Assembly: GCA_964640795.1 (NCBI GenBank)
Contig: CAZXIN010000017.1
Coordinates: forward strand, 1 to 64,000
From: M269 sp964640795
Lineage (GTDB): Bacteria > Pseudomonadota > Gammaproteobacteria > Enterobacterales > Alteromonadaceae
Reading direction: 5' to 3'
DNA: 64,000 nucleotides
In this document: in pieces, positions 51,586 through 60,805 of the stretch
How the letters are laid out: the number at the start of each line of letters is the position of its first letter
Position numbering within the stretch: position 1 is the first letter of the stretch
Position numbers and translations under genes: made by a program
The notes under the pieces: model-generated
The model's input: the letters and a program-made list of their open reading frames with translations, nothing else
What the model was told of the DNA's origin: nothing
Database searches by the model: none

Positions 51586-52410
51586 ATGAAGTGGGTATAC
51601 GCAAAATTACTCATTATATTACTTGCTATGACATTAACAGCTTGTGTTAATCAAGGTAGATATAAACAAAGGTTAGACTCAGCGCCTGCCAGCACCAACA
51701 AAAAAGTGGCGACAAGAGATGCTGTGCCTAAGTATGAGCCTGAAACCCAGCGAGCAAATAAGCCTTACCGTGTGTTTGGTAAACCTTATACACCTATGTC
51801 GCATGAAACCGCTAAAAGCTATTCAGCTACAGGTGTATCCTCCTGGTACGGGCAAAAATTTCACGGCCATTTGACCTCCAATGGTGAGACTTATGACATG
51901 TTTGAAATGTCAGCTGCCCATAAAACATTACCACTACCCAGTTATGTCAAAGTCACTAATCTCAATAATCAAAAAACTGTCATCGTTAGAGTCAATGACA
52001 GAGGCCCTTTTCACGGTGGACGCATTATTGATTTGTCTTTTGCAGCGGCAACTAAAATCGATATGCTTAAAACAGGTGTGGCCAATGTCAAAGTTGAAGT
52101 CATTCATGTCGATAAACAAGGCAATAAAACGCTCGCAGGAAAGCCAATCAACGCGAGAAAGAAACATAAAAGCGGAGAACGCTGGTTCGTGCAGGTTGCT
52201 GCTTTAGAGAATAAAAAGAAAGTTAAGGAGCTCGCTGAAGGCTTAGCTTTGTTGTATCAAGTACCAACACAAATCCCATTTGAACTTGGCGTATTTAAGC
52301 TCCGACTTGGACCGCTATCAGATGAAAACCATGCCACGACTTTATTACAAGAAGTCAAACAAAACGGCTATGAAAACGCTTATAAATTAAAAAGATCGAC
52401 TTCAGACTAA
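51586..52410 (+). CDS. rlpA: Septal ring lytic transglycosylase RlpA
   Basis: A 274-residue lipoprotein (lipobox LTACVN, Cys20) with a double-psi beta-barrel domain (about 83-175) containing GVSSWYGQKFHGHLTSNGETYDM and the catalytic RVNDRGPFHGGRIIDLS, and a C-terminal SPOR domain (about 200-272, RWFVQVAALENKKK). It cuts denuded glycan strands at the septum. The location between mltB and dacA is standard. Confidence 0.95.
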   Translation: MKWVYAKLLIILLAMTLTACVNQGRYKQRLDSAPASTNKKVATRDAVPKYEPETQRANKPYRVFGKPYTPMSHETAKSYSATGVSSWYGQKFHGHLTSNGETYDMFEMSAAHKTLPLPSYVKVTNLNNQKTVIVRVNDRGPFHGGRIIDLSFAAATKIDMLKTGVANVKVEVIHVDKQGNKTLAGKPINARKKHKSGERWFVQVAALENKKKVKELAEGLALLYQVPTQIPFELGVFKLRLGPLSDENHATTLLQEVKQNGYENAYKLKRSTSD

Positions 52411-52526
52411 AAATTAACGGCTGACACAAAACTTTACGCAATTGTTACTGTCTTAGGGTACGTCAGGAATGCTACAATATAGTGCGTTTAATTTTACCTA
52501 TTCAAATAATATCACTGGAAGTGAAG

Positions 52527-53696
52527 ATGCCGAAAACCCGTCACCTGCTTAAGCTATTAAGCCTCTTTTCATTTGTCATGTTTGCTGTTACGGCAAATTC
52601 AGCCATTGTTATTCCACCAGCACCTTCAGTTGCAGCTGAAGGCTATATATTGATGGACTATCAGACCAATAAGGTTATCGCTGAACAAAATGCAGATATA
52701 CGTTTAGCGCCTGCAAGTTTAACCAAAATGATGACGGCTTATGTTATCGGCATGGAAACCAAAAATGGCAGTATTAGCAACGATGATTTAGTGACTATTT
52801 CAGAAAATGCTTGGGCTAAGAATTTCCCAGGTTCTTCATTAATGTTCCTAGAAGTCGGCAAACAAGTGAAAGTGAGTGATTTAAATCGAGGGATTATGGT
52901 TCAATCAGGCAATGATGCCTGTGTCGCTATGGCAGAGCACATCGCTGGTAGCGAAGATGCATTCGCAGAGATGATGAATGCATACGCCGCTCAAATAGGC
53001 ATGACATCAACTAACTACAAAAACTCGCACGGGTTAGATGATCCAGATCACTATACAACGCCAAGAGATATGGCATTACTGTCTCAAGCTTTAGTGCGTG
53101 ACGTACCTGAGATTTACGCCATTTATAGCATCAAAGAATTCACTTATAACAACATCAAGCAATACAACAGAAACAGCCTTTTATGGGATAAAAGCTTGAA
53201 TGTTGACGGCATCAAAACGGGTCATACAAGCGAAGCTGGCTATAGCTTGATTACATCAGCAACACAAGACGGAATGCGATTAGTTTCGGTTGTGATGGGA
53301 ACTGAGAGCGAGCGTTCGAGAAAGACTGAAAATAAAAAATTACTTAAATACGGCTTCCGTTTTTACGAAACAATTACGCCTTATGAAGCCGGTGAAAGCT
53401 TTGCGGCTCATCGTATCTTTATGGGAGATAGAGAAACAGTAGATCTTGGTATTATGCAAAGTACCCCTATCACCATTCCTCGTGGGCAACGCAAAAAGCT
53501 CGAAGCAAACTTTGCTATTGATAAAAAACTAGAAGCTCCTCTGGATAAAGGTGAGGTTGTAGGTAAGTTGTATTTACAACTCGAAGGCGAAGATATTGCT
53601 GAATATCCCCTAGTGACACTCAATGAAGTTAAAGAGGGTAGCTTTATTAATCGTATGATCGACTTTGTTAAGCTAAAAGTGGGACTTGACGACTAA
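52527..53696 (+). CDS. dacA: D-alanyl-D-alanine carboxypeptidase DacA (PBP5/6)
   Basis: A 389-residue low-molecular-weight PBP trimming the terminal D-Ala of peptidoglycan stems. Catalytic Ser64 and Lys67 are in APASLTKMM, followed by SGNDACVA and IKTGHT. A C-terminal beta domain and amphipathic anchor (NRMIDFVKLKVGL) are seen. The frame is open to 52482, but ATG 52527, with a purine-rich GGAAG five bases away, gives the proper signal peptide. Confidence 0.96.
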   Translation: MPKTRHLLKLLSLFSFVMFAVTANSAIVIPPAPSVAAEGYILMDYQTNKVIAEQNADIRLAPASLTKMMTAYVIGMETKNGSISNDDLVTISENAWAKNFPGSSLMFLEVGKQVKVSDLNRGIMVQSGNDACVAMAEHIAGSEDAFAEMMNAYAAQIGMTSTNYKNSHGLDDPDHYTTPRDMALLSQALVRDVPEIYAIYSIKEFTYNNIKQYNRNSLLWDKSLNVDGIKTGHTSEAGYSLITSATQDGMRLVSVVMGTESERSRKTENKKLLKYGFRFYETITPYEAGESFAAHRIFMGDRETVDLGIMQSTPITIPRGQRKKLEANFAIDKKLEAPLDKGEVVGKLYLQLEGEDIAEYPLVTLNEVKEGSFINRMIDFVKLKVGLDD

Positions 53697-53796
53697 TACG
53701 CGTCGACCTGCAGTATCGAAATTATCAACAGCCGAGCGTCATTTAGATTTAGCATCACCGTATATTTTTACGTGATAATAAGACTGTTCAGCATAA

Positions 53797-53843
53797 TACC
53801 TATCTATCGAATGAAGTGGTCACGTTATTAGATAGATGGGTAT
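53797..53843. repeat. Hairpin in the dacA-ybeD gap
   Basis: TACCTATCTATC (53797-53808) pairs with GATAGATGGGTA (53831-53842) with one G-U, and the adjoining A/T extends it by one pair. It is one of three hairpins in the 486-base stretch 53697-54182, which has no gene that I can support. Confidence 0.4.
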
Positions 53844-53876
53844 GAATCCTCCTTATGAAAAATAAGGGAATTTTAT

Positions 53877-53901
53877 AGAAGTTATATATTGTATAACTTC
53901 T
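53877..53901. repeat. 10-bp perfect hairpin in the dacA-ybeD gap
   Basis: AGAAGTTATA (53877-53886) and TATAACTTCT (53892-53901) are perfectly complementary around TATTG. A smaller hairpin, CCTTAT/ATAAGG, lies just before it. A TATAAT at 53931-53936 may belong to a promoter for the ybeD-lip genes, though no good -35 box is seen. Confidence 0.4.
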
Positions 53902-54182
53902 CATAGTCGCCAAAAGCCCATAAAGCTTGTTATAATATTACTCATCCTCATTGATAACTGATTGCTCAGCGATAATTAACATATCTTGAGTCTAGGCGTG
54001 TTATCGCATATTCAACGAGTTCGCCTTTGGTGCCGTGCTATATCCTGATTTCTGCTCCATGCAGTCGTCTATTAAGGCAGCACAATAACAGATCAAAAGA
54101 ATTAACGATCGCGTGAAAGAAAGCTCTGATGAGCTGAACAGTTAACAATGCTAAATGGTATAACGTTTTATGGAGCACCAAG

Positions 54183-54446
54183 ATGCAAACTCGCTTTGAT
54201 GAGTTATTAGAATTTCCTTGTCTACAAACCTTCCGTGTCATGGGTATTGCTGATCCAGCGTTACCTGATCATATTGTCGCCTGTTTGCAAATACATGCAC
54301 CTGGTGACTATAACCCTAAAGTTAAGCCCAGTAGCAAGGGTAATTACCATTCGGTTTCTGTAAGCATTAAAGTCACGAGTAAAGAACATATGGAATTGGT
54401 TTATAAAGAGCTATCGGCGTTAGAACTGGTGAGATTTGTACTTTAG
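54183..54446 (+). CDS. ybeD: DUF493 family protein YbeD
   Basis: An 87-residue protein (DUF493, ACT-like fold) of unknown biochemical role always found beside lipB. MQTRFDELLEFPCLQTFRVMGIADPALPDHIVACLQ and the GNYHSVSVSIKVTSKEHMELVYKEL segment match the family. Its last base is shared with the lipB GTG start. Homologues also accompany lipoate genes, suggesting a regulatory link. Confidence 0.92.
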   Translation: MQTRFDELLEFPCLQTFRVMGIADPALPDHIVACLQIHAPGDYNPKVKPSSKGNYHSVSVSIKVTSKEHMELVYKELSALELVRFVL

Positions 54447-55102
54447 TGGCTTCTTCTCCTACCAGCGATGATATCATTGTCAGACAATTGGGCCGTCAAG
54501 ATTACGAGCCTATCTGGCAAAAAATGCAGCAATTTACCGACGACAGGGACGAGCTCTCAATCGATGAGATATGGCTTGTTGAACACAATCCAGTTTTCAC
54601 GCAAGGGCAAGCAGGAAAAGAAGAACACCTGCTAGCGCCCGGAGACATCCCGGTTATTAAAGTTGACCGAGGTGGGCAAGTTACCTATCACGGGCCAGGG
54701 CAGCAAATGATGTATGTTCTACTCAATATTAAACGTAGAAAACTCGGTGTCAGGCACCTAGTGTCTGCTCTTGAAGACTGCATCGTCAATAGCATGAAGC
54801 CATATGGTATTGATGCCTACCCTAAAGCAGATGCTCCCGGCGTTTACATCAATGAAGACAAACTCTGCTCTATCGGTTTGCGTATCCGAAAGGGTTGCTC
54901 TTTTCATGGTTTGGCACTTAATGTCAATATGGATTTATCACCGTTTCAACGTATAAATCCTTGTGGCTATGCGGGCTTAAAAATGGTGCAATCGGCACAA
55001 ATAGAAGGTCCACAGAATTTAACAGAAGCAGGTCACGTTATTGTTGATCAATTTTGCGAGTTGCTCGGTATTAAACGTAAATTTTATCAAGAAGGTTTCT
55101 AA
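54446..55102 (+). CDS. lipB: Octanoyl-[acyl-carrier-protein]:protein N-octanoyltransferase
   Basis: A 218-residue enzyme moving octanoyl from ACP to lipoyl domains. RGGQVTYHGPGQ, Lys139 in EDKLCSIGLRI and catalytic Cys173 in NPCGYAGL are present. It starts at GTG overlapping the ybeD stop, and its stop overlaps the lipA ATG (TAATG), so all three are translationally coupled. Confidence 0.97.
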   Translation: MASSPTSDDIIVRQLGRQDYEPIWQKMQQFTDDRDELSIDEIWLVEHNPVFTQGQAGKEEHLLAPGDIPVIKVDRGGQVTYHGPGQQMMYVLLNIKRRKLGVRHLVSALEDCIVNSMKPYGIDAYPKADAPGVYINEDKLCSIGLRIRKGCSFHGLALNVNMDLSPFQRINPCGYAGLKMVQSAQIEGPQNLTEAGHVIVDQFCELLGIKRKFYQEGF

Positions 55103-56091
55103 TGACGACATCTCGCAACGAAGCTGGCGTAAAGCTGCGCGACGACGAAAAAGTAAAGTTCATTCCTGTCACCATTATACCGACAGAGAAAGAAGAAATG
55201 CTGCGCAAACCAGACTGGATAAAAGTCAAGCTCCCCAGCAGTACTGAGCGAATCAGTGAAATTAAGAAAACATTGCGCAAGAACAATTTGTTTTCTGTGT
55301 GTGAAGAAGCGAGCTGCCCTAACCTCGCAGAATGTTTTAACCACGGCACAGCGACTTTCATGATTTTGGGAGAAATATGCACGAGACGTTGCCCATTCTG
55401 TGATGTTGCTCATGGTAAACCGTTACCACCAAGCGCCGAAGAACCCGTAAAGCTGGCCTCTGCTATTGCTGAAATGAAACTAAAGTACGTAGTAATAACA
55501 TCAGTCGATCGTGACGACTTACGTGACGGTGGCGCACAACACTTTGTGGATTGTATTAATGCCATTCGTGAGCATAGTCCACAAACAAAAATAGAAGTCC
55601 TAGTACCTGACTTTAGAGGTCGTATGGATCGTGCGTTAGAAATCTTCAATAAAGGCTTACCGGACGTGTTTAATCACAACCTGGAAACCATCCCACGCCT
55701 GTATCGTGAATGCCGTCCAGGAGCAAACTACAAATGGTCTTTGCAGCTATTACAGAAATTCAAACAACAACACCCTGAAATTCCGACAAAATCAGGTTTA
55801 ATGATGGGTATGGGTGAAGACAAAGAAGAAATGGCACAAGTACTTCAGGATTTACGTGAACACGACGTCGATATGCTCACTCTCGGACAGTACTTACAAC
55901 CAAGTAAGCACCACTATCCGGTTAAACGTTATGTGCACCCTGACGAGTTCAATGAGTTATCAGAGACTGCCACAAAACTTGGGTTCACGCACGCAGCCTG
56001 TGGGCCAATGGTCCGCTCAAGTTACCACGCAGACAAACAGGCTGCAGGTATTGATGTTGGAAACCCTGTTGCGAATTCCAAAGCTAAATAA
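55102..56091 (+). CDS. lipA: Lipoyl synthase
   Basis: A 329-residue radical SAM enzyme inserting two sulfurs into octanoyl groups. The radical SAM cluster cysteines are 93, 97 and 100 (CTRRCPFC); the auxiliary sacrificial cluster uses Cys67, Cys72 and Cys78 (CEEASCPNLAEC). RSSYHADKQ near the C-terminus supplies the serine ligand. It ends the lip operon. Confidence 0.98.
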   Translation: MTTSRNEAGVKLRDDEKVKFIPVTIIPTEKEEMLRKPDWIKVKLPSSTERISEIKKTLRKNNLFSVCEEASCPNLAECFNHGTATFMILGEICTRRCPFCDVAHGKPLPPSAEEPVKLASAIAEMKLKYVVITSVDRDDLRDGGAQHFVDCINAIREHSPQTKIEVLVPDFRGRMDRALEIFNKGLPDVFNHNLETIPRLYRECRPGANYKWSLQLLQKFKQQHPEIPTKSGLMMGMGEDKEEMAQVLQDLREHDVDMLTLGQYLQPSKHHYPVKRYVHPDEFNELSETATKLGFTHAACGPMVRSSYHADKQAAGIDVGNPVANSKAK

Positions 56092-56092
56092 C

Positions 56093-56108
56093 CTCAGGTT
56101 CGCATAAG
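56093..56108. repeat. Short dispersed repeat, copy 2
   Basis: CTCAGGTTCGCATAAG begins two bases after the lipA stop and differs by one base from the copy after ttcA at 25404-25419. Confidence 0.4.
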
Positions 56109-56139
56109 TACCTACTTTAAGGCTTCTCAGTGTTAAGTG

Positions 56140-56168
56140 TGTTGGCTAGATAATAACTCTAGCCAACA
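56140..56168 (+). terminator. Hairpin after lipA
   Basis: TGTTGGCTAG (56140-56149) and CTAGCCAACA (56159-56168) make a 10-bp perfect stem with a 9-nt loop. No T-run follows, so it may be a weak terminator. In the same gene-free 513-base stretch (56092-56604) lies another perfect hairpin, TAAAAGAATC/GATTCTTTTA (56266-56290). Otherwise nothing coding is supported there. Confidence 0.45.
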
Positions 56169-56604
56169 TAACCTTGCTTTGATGATCCTTTAAATAGTCA
56201 CACCAGCTTAAACCACAGGACATAATAATGTCTTTAGGTAACGCAATTTTCTTAATATCTTGATTTAAAAGAATCCTATTGATTCTTTTATACAAACTTG
56301 AGGTTGAATAGTGCTCAAAAGGCTTGAATAGATTACACCCTTTGAACAGGGTAATTCATGATCGTTCACTTGTGATTGGCATAAAGAATCCCATAACTTA
56401 ACTCTCTGATTAGGCGCCCCGCTACCTCCTTTACCATCAATTGCAAAAACGAATTCATTTGAATTGCTTCCGTATGAAGCTCCTTAAACCGAATCTGCTA
56501 TGGTAAGATATGAAACGACACTCATAATAAAGTCATGATAGATATCTTAAAGTAATTAGCACTCGAATGAGCCTACCCCAAAAAGTATAACAACTCACTT
56601 AATC

Positions 56605-57096
56605 ATGCAAAACGACGTTAAAAAAACGATTACTCAACATGTAGAGATATGCTACTTGATTGCAGAAGAACAGTTGCGTCATGTTTTTCCTCGGCCGGAG
56701 GTTTTATTTACGCAACGAGGGAGGATCGCAGGGAGTGCTCACCTTCGGAAGAACGAATTACGCCTTAATCCAATCTTACTTGAACAGAATAAAACGCAAT
56801 TTATGGATGAAATCGTTCCTCACGAAATATGCCATTTATTAGCATACCAGCTGTATGGCCGTGTAAAGCCCCATGGCATTGAGTGGAAAGCGTTAATGAA
56901 AAACCTATATGGATTACCTGGTAAAGCAACACACAATATGGACGTATCTTCAGTCAGTCAGGCTACCGTCCCTTATCACTGCGCTTGCGGCCCTGTCTCA
57001 TTGACCATCAGGCGCCATAACAAAACGTTGAAAGGTGTGCAGTACTTCTGTCGACGGTGTAAGACCCAACTAAAACCCTCTCTATCAATGCAATAA
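56605..57096 (+). CDS. sprT: SprT family zinc metalloprotease
   Basis: A 163-residue SprT-domain protein. The zinc motif HEICH is at 73-77, preceded by ELRLNPILLEQN and followed by PHGIEWKALM as in the family. A C-terminal zinc-ribbon-like part has CACG and CRRC pairs. It probably cleaves proteins bound to DNA, by analogy with SPRTN; bacterial function is unclear. It is monocistronic. Confidence 0.92.
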   Translation: MQNDVKKTITQHVEICYLIAEEQLRHVFPRPEVLFTQRGRIAGSAHLRKNELRLNPILLEQNKTQFMDEIVPHEICHLLAYQLYGRVKPHGIEWKALMKNLYGLPGKATHNMDVSSVSQATVPYHCACGPVSLTIRRHNKTLKGVQYFCRRCKTQLKPSLSMQ

Positions 57097-57201
57097 GCAG
57101 CTCTTCAACTTAAAAAAACTCTGCTTACATAAACTTAAACAGCCTTTACTCAGAACAAAACCTCTACAGCAAAGATCAATACGCTCTAATGAAGCCACTA
57201 C

Positions 57202-57591
57202 TCAGCGAGAGTTAAAAGCTGGGCGACTATCACTCATTAATTTATCGAGTTGCAATTGAGATTTAACGGGATCATCTAAGTCGCTTTCTTCTAGCATCTC
57301 ACATTCGTCTTTGATCATTTGCTGGACAGTGACCGGATAATGCTTGCAATCATCGGGTCTGTCGTAATAGATGTCGCATGTGTACAAGTTATTAGAAAGA
57401 TCTTTGCGCAACCAAGGGCAGTGGTCGAGCTGTTTACCTGTGTCAGGCGACATCCAAATTTTGCCATCGGCAACGTAGTCTGCGATGTCTGGATTGAATA
57501 AAACCCACACATCAACTTCCTGTTCAGTAACAGACAACCTAGCGTTTCCGTACTTAACACAGCATTTACCGCATTGATTACAGTCTTGCAT
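57202..57591 (-). CDS. YkgJ/YcgN family cysteine cluster protein
   Basis: A 129-residue protein starting MQDCNQCGKCCVKYGNARLSV, with further conserved Cys residues in DHCPW, TCDIY and DDCKHYP. This is the UPF0153/YkgJ cysteine cluster family, thought to bind iron-sulfur or zinc. Function is unknown. It lies 11 bases after ylqF on the same strand, so cotranscription is likely. Confidence 0.9.
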   Translation of the reverse strand: MQDCNQCGKCCVKYGNARLSVTEQEVDVWVLFNPDIADYVADGKIWMSPDTGKQLDHCPWLRKDLSNNLYTCDIYYDRPDDCKHYPVTVQQMIKDECEMLEESDLDDPVKSQLQLDKLMSDSRPAFNSR

Positions 57592-57602
57592 TTATCTGCA
57601 TA

Positions 57603-58601
57603 CTAACGAGGCTTTCTACCGCTCAACTTCTCTTTTCGCTGAGCACGTAATTCGGCTTTTACATCGTGTTTACTCATACCCTTCTTACCCTGCTTAAACC
57701 GTGCTTTACGCTCTGCTGCAGCGGCCTCTTTCTTCTCAATTTCTTTGGCCATTAATGCCTCTTCTTGTTCGATCATCTCCGGTAATTCAAGTGTAATACG
57801 ACCCAGCTTTGACGACCGAAATTCATTGATCAGCACTTCGCATATCTTATGCAAGTTAGCCCTCCCCCCAGAACGCAATGCCCCTCGATTAGCAGCCGCC
57901 ATATCAAGAAACTCAATTTCAGTATCAGGGACATACTCTAATTTAAAACGTTCTGAAATAACGTCTGGGTAAGCTTTAATGAGAAAATCCGCAAGGTAAA
58001 ACCCTATATCTTGATAATCAATAGCTGTATCTTTAATGGCTGCACATGCGGCTAATCGATAGCCACTATTGGGGTTTTCTATTTTTGGCCATAGAATCCC
58101 CGGTGTATCCAATAAAGATATGCCGTCACCTAAATTAATGCGCTGTTGAGTTTTGGTGACAGCCGGCTCATTGCCTGTTTTCGCAATAATACGGTCTGAT
58201 AGAATATTGATGAGCGTTGATTTACCTACGTTAGGAATACCACAAATCATCGCTTTGATATTCTGAACACTTGCCTCTCGTTCAGGCAACATTTGTCTGC
58301 ATAGTGTTTTAATTTGCTTGAATCTAGCGGGCTCATCGGTACTGGTGGCAATGGTTCTCACATCCGATTCTTGTTCAAAATGTGCTTGCCATCGTGCTGT
58401 CGATTCTGGGTCTGCCAAGTCAGTTTTTGTCAATACCTTAATACAGGGCTTATCTTTACGAATAGAAGCGATTAAAGGGTTCTTGCTCGAATAAGGTATA
58501 CGTGCATCCAGTACTTCAATAAATACATCAATTGACGGAAGTACTTCCTTCATCTCTTTTTGGGCTTTGTGCATATGCCCCGGATACCACTGAATGGCCA
58601 T
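57603..58601 (-). CDS. ylqF: Ribosome biogenesis GTPase YlqF/RbgA
   Basis: A 332-residue circularly permuted GTPase for 50S assembly. In the permuted order it has WYPGHMHKA, then the G4 motif TKTDL, G1 GIPNVGKST, and G3 DTPG. Length is longer than Bacillus RbgA because of a basic C-terminal tail (ERKARFKQGKKG...KLSGRKPR), usual in Proteobacteria. It precedes the cysteine-cluster gene on the same strand. Confidence 0.94.
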   Translation of the reverse strand: MAIQWYPGHMHKAQKEMKEVLPSIDVFIEVLDARIPYSSKNPLIASIRKDKPCIKVLTKTDLADPESTARWQAHFEQESDVRTIATSTDEPARFKQIKTLCRQMLPEREASVQNIKAMICGIPNVGKSTLINILSDRIIAKTGNEPAVTKTQQRINLGDGISLLDTPGILWPKIENPNSGYRLAACAAIKDTAIDYQDIGFYLADFLIKAYPDVISERFKLEYVPDTEIEFLDMAAANRGALRSGGRANLHKICEVLINEFRSSKLGRITLELPEMIEQEEALMAKEIEKKEAAAAERKARFKQGKKGMSKHDVKAELRAQRKEKLSGRKPR

Positions 58602-58657
58602 TAAAACACCTTATTTTGTCTAGTCATCCCCATTGTACTGCACTACTTCCCTATTGG

Positions 58658-59155
58658 TTATTCAAATCTTCTTCGAATGATCAAAGAAGCTAGTCTATCC
58701 CAAGGCTCTGACCCATAACCCGCCACCCAATCTCGTTTAATTCCGTCAATTAAAACAAAATCCTTATCTACTAACCCAATAGCGAACAAGTAATCTTTCC
58801 TGACAACAACAAACTGCTTTTTATAAGGCAACAAATAACAGTCATCTCTCGGGTAACAGCTTTTGACGGCTTCTCGGTAATCAGAAAACCACTCATTAAC
58901 TAACGCATTACACGAACGGTGATGAAAAAATGCACCAAAATCATTGTTTTGATTTGAATCAACACGTTTAGACAATATACCGTTCGCGTGCTGCCATGAC
59001 TCAAAGCCAATAATGGTGGATACGAGCTGTAAATAGTGTTTTAGTGATTTTTTTTCTATTTGCCCATTTGTTTCTTCTTCAAACCTAGACAGCTTTAATT
59101 GCTTCTTTGCCTGAATCTTTAGCTCTTTAATGGCATATGTTTGTTTATCACTCAT
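58658..59155 (-). CDS. Hypothetical protein with an N-terminal domain also found in glyoxalase-like proteins
   Basis: A 165-residue protein I do not recognise in full. The N-terminal segment AKKQLKLSRFEEETNG...LKHYLQLVSTIIGFESWQHANGIL resembles a short module, usually reading SHSxALELVAxxxGFxxWxxL, found at the N-terminus of some glyoxalase-superfamily proteins. The rest (SCYPRDDCYLLPYKKQFVVV, then GLVDKDFVLIDGIKRDWV) is unassigned. It starts two bases after the MATE gene stop. Confidence 0.5.
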   Translation of the reverse strand: MSDKQTYAIKELKIQAKKQLKLSRFEEETNGQIEKKSLKHYLQLVSTIIGFESWQHANGILSKRVDSNQNNDFGAFFHHRSCNALVNEWFSDYREAVKSCYPRDDCYLLPYKKQFVVVRKDYLFAIGLVDKDFVLIDGIKRDWVAGYGSEPWDRLASLIIRRRFE

Positions 59156-59157
59156 AA

Positions 59158-60594
59158 TCAGCCCGCTACTTGAAGTTGTTGAGGTTGCAAGATCTTAGGT
59201 AACTGATGAATCAACAAAACAATAACACATATAAACATCATGCATTCTGACACTGGAAATGCATACCATAGTTGATTAACACTGTGAGCTTTTTGTAGAT
59301 AAACCAGCAAAGGAATAAGAACCAAATACACCTTAAAACTAGATAAAAATAACGCTACTTTAGGCTTTCCTAAGGCTTGGAATGCAGCAATGGAGACAAA
59401 CCCTAGTCCTGCCAACGGCATACCAATAAAAGTGACTTTCGCAATTGTACTTCCATATTCAATGAGTTCGCTTGATGTTGAGAAAACAGAAAGTACCTGC
59501 TCAGGAATACGCAAGAATACTATCGCCATGACCGTAAGATAGGCTGTTGCAACAGCCGCACACAATACAAAAGCACTTTTAACTCTCGTTAGATTTTCAG
59601 CACCAAAGTTATAGGCAATAATGGTTTGCCCTGCATTCGCTATCGCAATCAGCGGCAAAATGATAAAGACATTGATTCGACTAAGAATGCCGTAGGCCGC
59701 TACCGCAATTTCCCCTTCTCCACTATAGCTCTCCATAAGAGCACTATTTACAAACCCAATAACAATCACAGCACCAAGATAAGAAATAAACACCGGAAAG
59801 CCTAGGCTTAAAATTTCCTTTATCTTTAGCATGAGTAATGGGATGGCAGTTTGATGTTCAAGTAATCGGTGAACCGAAACAGGTATGGTTCCTTCAGCTT
59901 TGAGCAATTGAGATGCCGTAACAATCGCAATAACTTGAGACAATATAGTTGCCAATGCAGCACCTAACAGCCCAAGCTTTAGCACAACGATAAAAAGTGC
60001 ATCAAATGCAATATTGCAAAAAGCGCCTATCAAGATGATCAGCATGAGTCCTTTCATGTGATTGATCGCACGTAAGAAATCGCTCATTAACGACAACAAA
60101 AACAAAGAAAAAGAACCAACAATAAGAGGCAAAAAGTAAGCTTTCGCTAGAAACTCAGTGTCTGGCGTAACCCCTAGAACCTTAAAAATAGGTGTTTGAA
60201 ACGTTAGCCCTAACAATATGATCATAGAGGGTACGAGAATCGATAGTAATAAACCAACACCTGCTATTTGTGAAGAGCTCACTGTATCGCCACGCCCCAA
60301 GTAGCGACTCAATAGCACACTCGTTCCATTGCTTATCATAACCGCAAGCGCAATCATAAACATATTCATTGGAAAGATAGATGACACGGCTGCTAACGCC
60401 ATTTCGCCGACATAATGCGTCACAAAATAAGCATCAACCAAGTTGTAGGCTCCGTTAATTAACATACCAATAGCCATCGGTGCTGCGAGAGAGAGAAACA
60501 AAGACACCAAAGGCTGAGTCGCTAACTTATTGACACCCGATGATTCACTTGTTTTTACTGCGTTATTCGTAATAGATGATTCTTGTGAAGACAC
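59158..60594 (-). CDS. MATE family multidrug efflux transporter
   Basis: A 478-residue membrane protein with twelve helices in two repeats. PLVSLFLSLAAPMAIGMLINGAYNLVDAYFVTHYVGEMALAAVSSIFP at the start and the repeat NVFIILPLIAIANAGQTIIAYNFGAENL are typical of MATE exporters, which extrude cationic compounds using Na+ or H+. Substrates are unknown. A gap of 211 bases separates it from the acyltransferase gene. Confidence 0.92.
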   Translation of the reverse strand: MSSQESSITNNAVKTSESSGVNKLATQPLVSLFLSLAAPMAIGMLINGAYNLVDAYFVTHYVGEMALAAVSSIFPMNMFMIALAVMISNGTSVLLSRYLGRGDTVSSSQIAGVGLLLSILVPSMIILLGLTFQTPIFKVLGVTPDTEFLAKAYFLPLIVGSFSLFLLSLMSDFLRAINHMKGLMLIILIGAFCNIAFDALFIVVLKLGLLGAALATILSQVIAIVTASQLLKAEGTIPVSVHRLLEHQTAIPLLMLKIKEILSLGFPVFISYLGAVIVIGFVNSALMESYSGEGEIAVAAYGILSRINVFIILPLIAIANAGQTIIAYNFGAENLTRVKSAFVLCAAVATAYLTVMAIVFLRIPEQVLSVFSTSSELIEYGSTIAKVTFIGMPLAGLGFVSIAAFQALGKPKVALFLSSFKVYLVLIPLLVYLQKAHSVNQLWYAFPVSECMMFICVIVLLIHQLPKILQPQQLQVAG

Positions 60595-60759
60595 AATTCA
60601 TTTACCTCTAAGTCATTTTGGCGCTCCGCAATGCCTACTTAGTTCGTTATGAACTGTATATATCATATTGAAAAGGAGAGTGACGTCGTCTTTAGCGGAA
60701 AGGCTCCTCTCAAAACCCTATAAATAGGCTACGCTGACCAAGGCTACTGTGTCAAGTGT

Positions 60760-60792
60760 ATCGCCACAGGAAACTCTGTGTTCTGTGGCGAT
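60760..60792 (-). terminator. Hairpin downstream of the acyltransferase gene
   Basis: ATCGCCACAG (60760-60769) and CTGTGGCGAT (60783-60792) form a 10-bp perfect stem, just past the stop of the minus-strand acyltransferase gene. It lacks a T-run, so it may be a Rho-assisted or weak terminator. Confidence 0.5.
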
Positions 60793-60805
60793 GACATTCA
60801 AAGGC

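Noticed and set aside
51881..52207. 108-codon open frame inside rlpA
   Set aside because: It is a plus-strand alternative frame of a well-supported gene, with no family resemblance.
53698..53713. Cloning-vector polylinker (MluI-SalI-PstI order after dacA)
   Set aside because: Only 12-16 bases match and flanking sequence is not vector-like; probably chance.
55071..55413. Minus-strand open frames opposite lipA
   Set aside because: Both are antisense to the conserved cysteine region of lipA and show no protein features.
56230..56500. Minus-strand open frame with GKGGSG and several cysteines
   Set aside because: About 72 codons between stops without any start codon or ribosome site; too short to support a gene or a convincing pseudogene.
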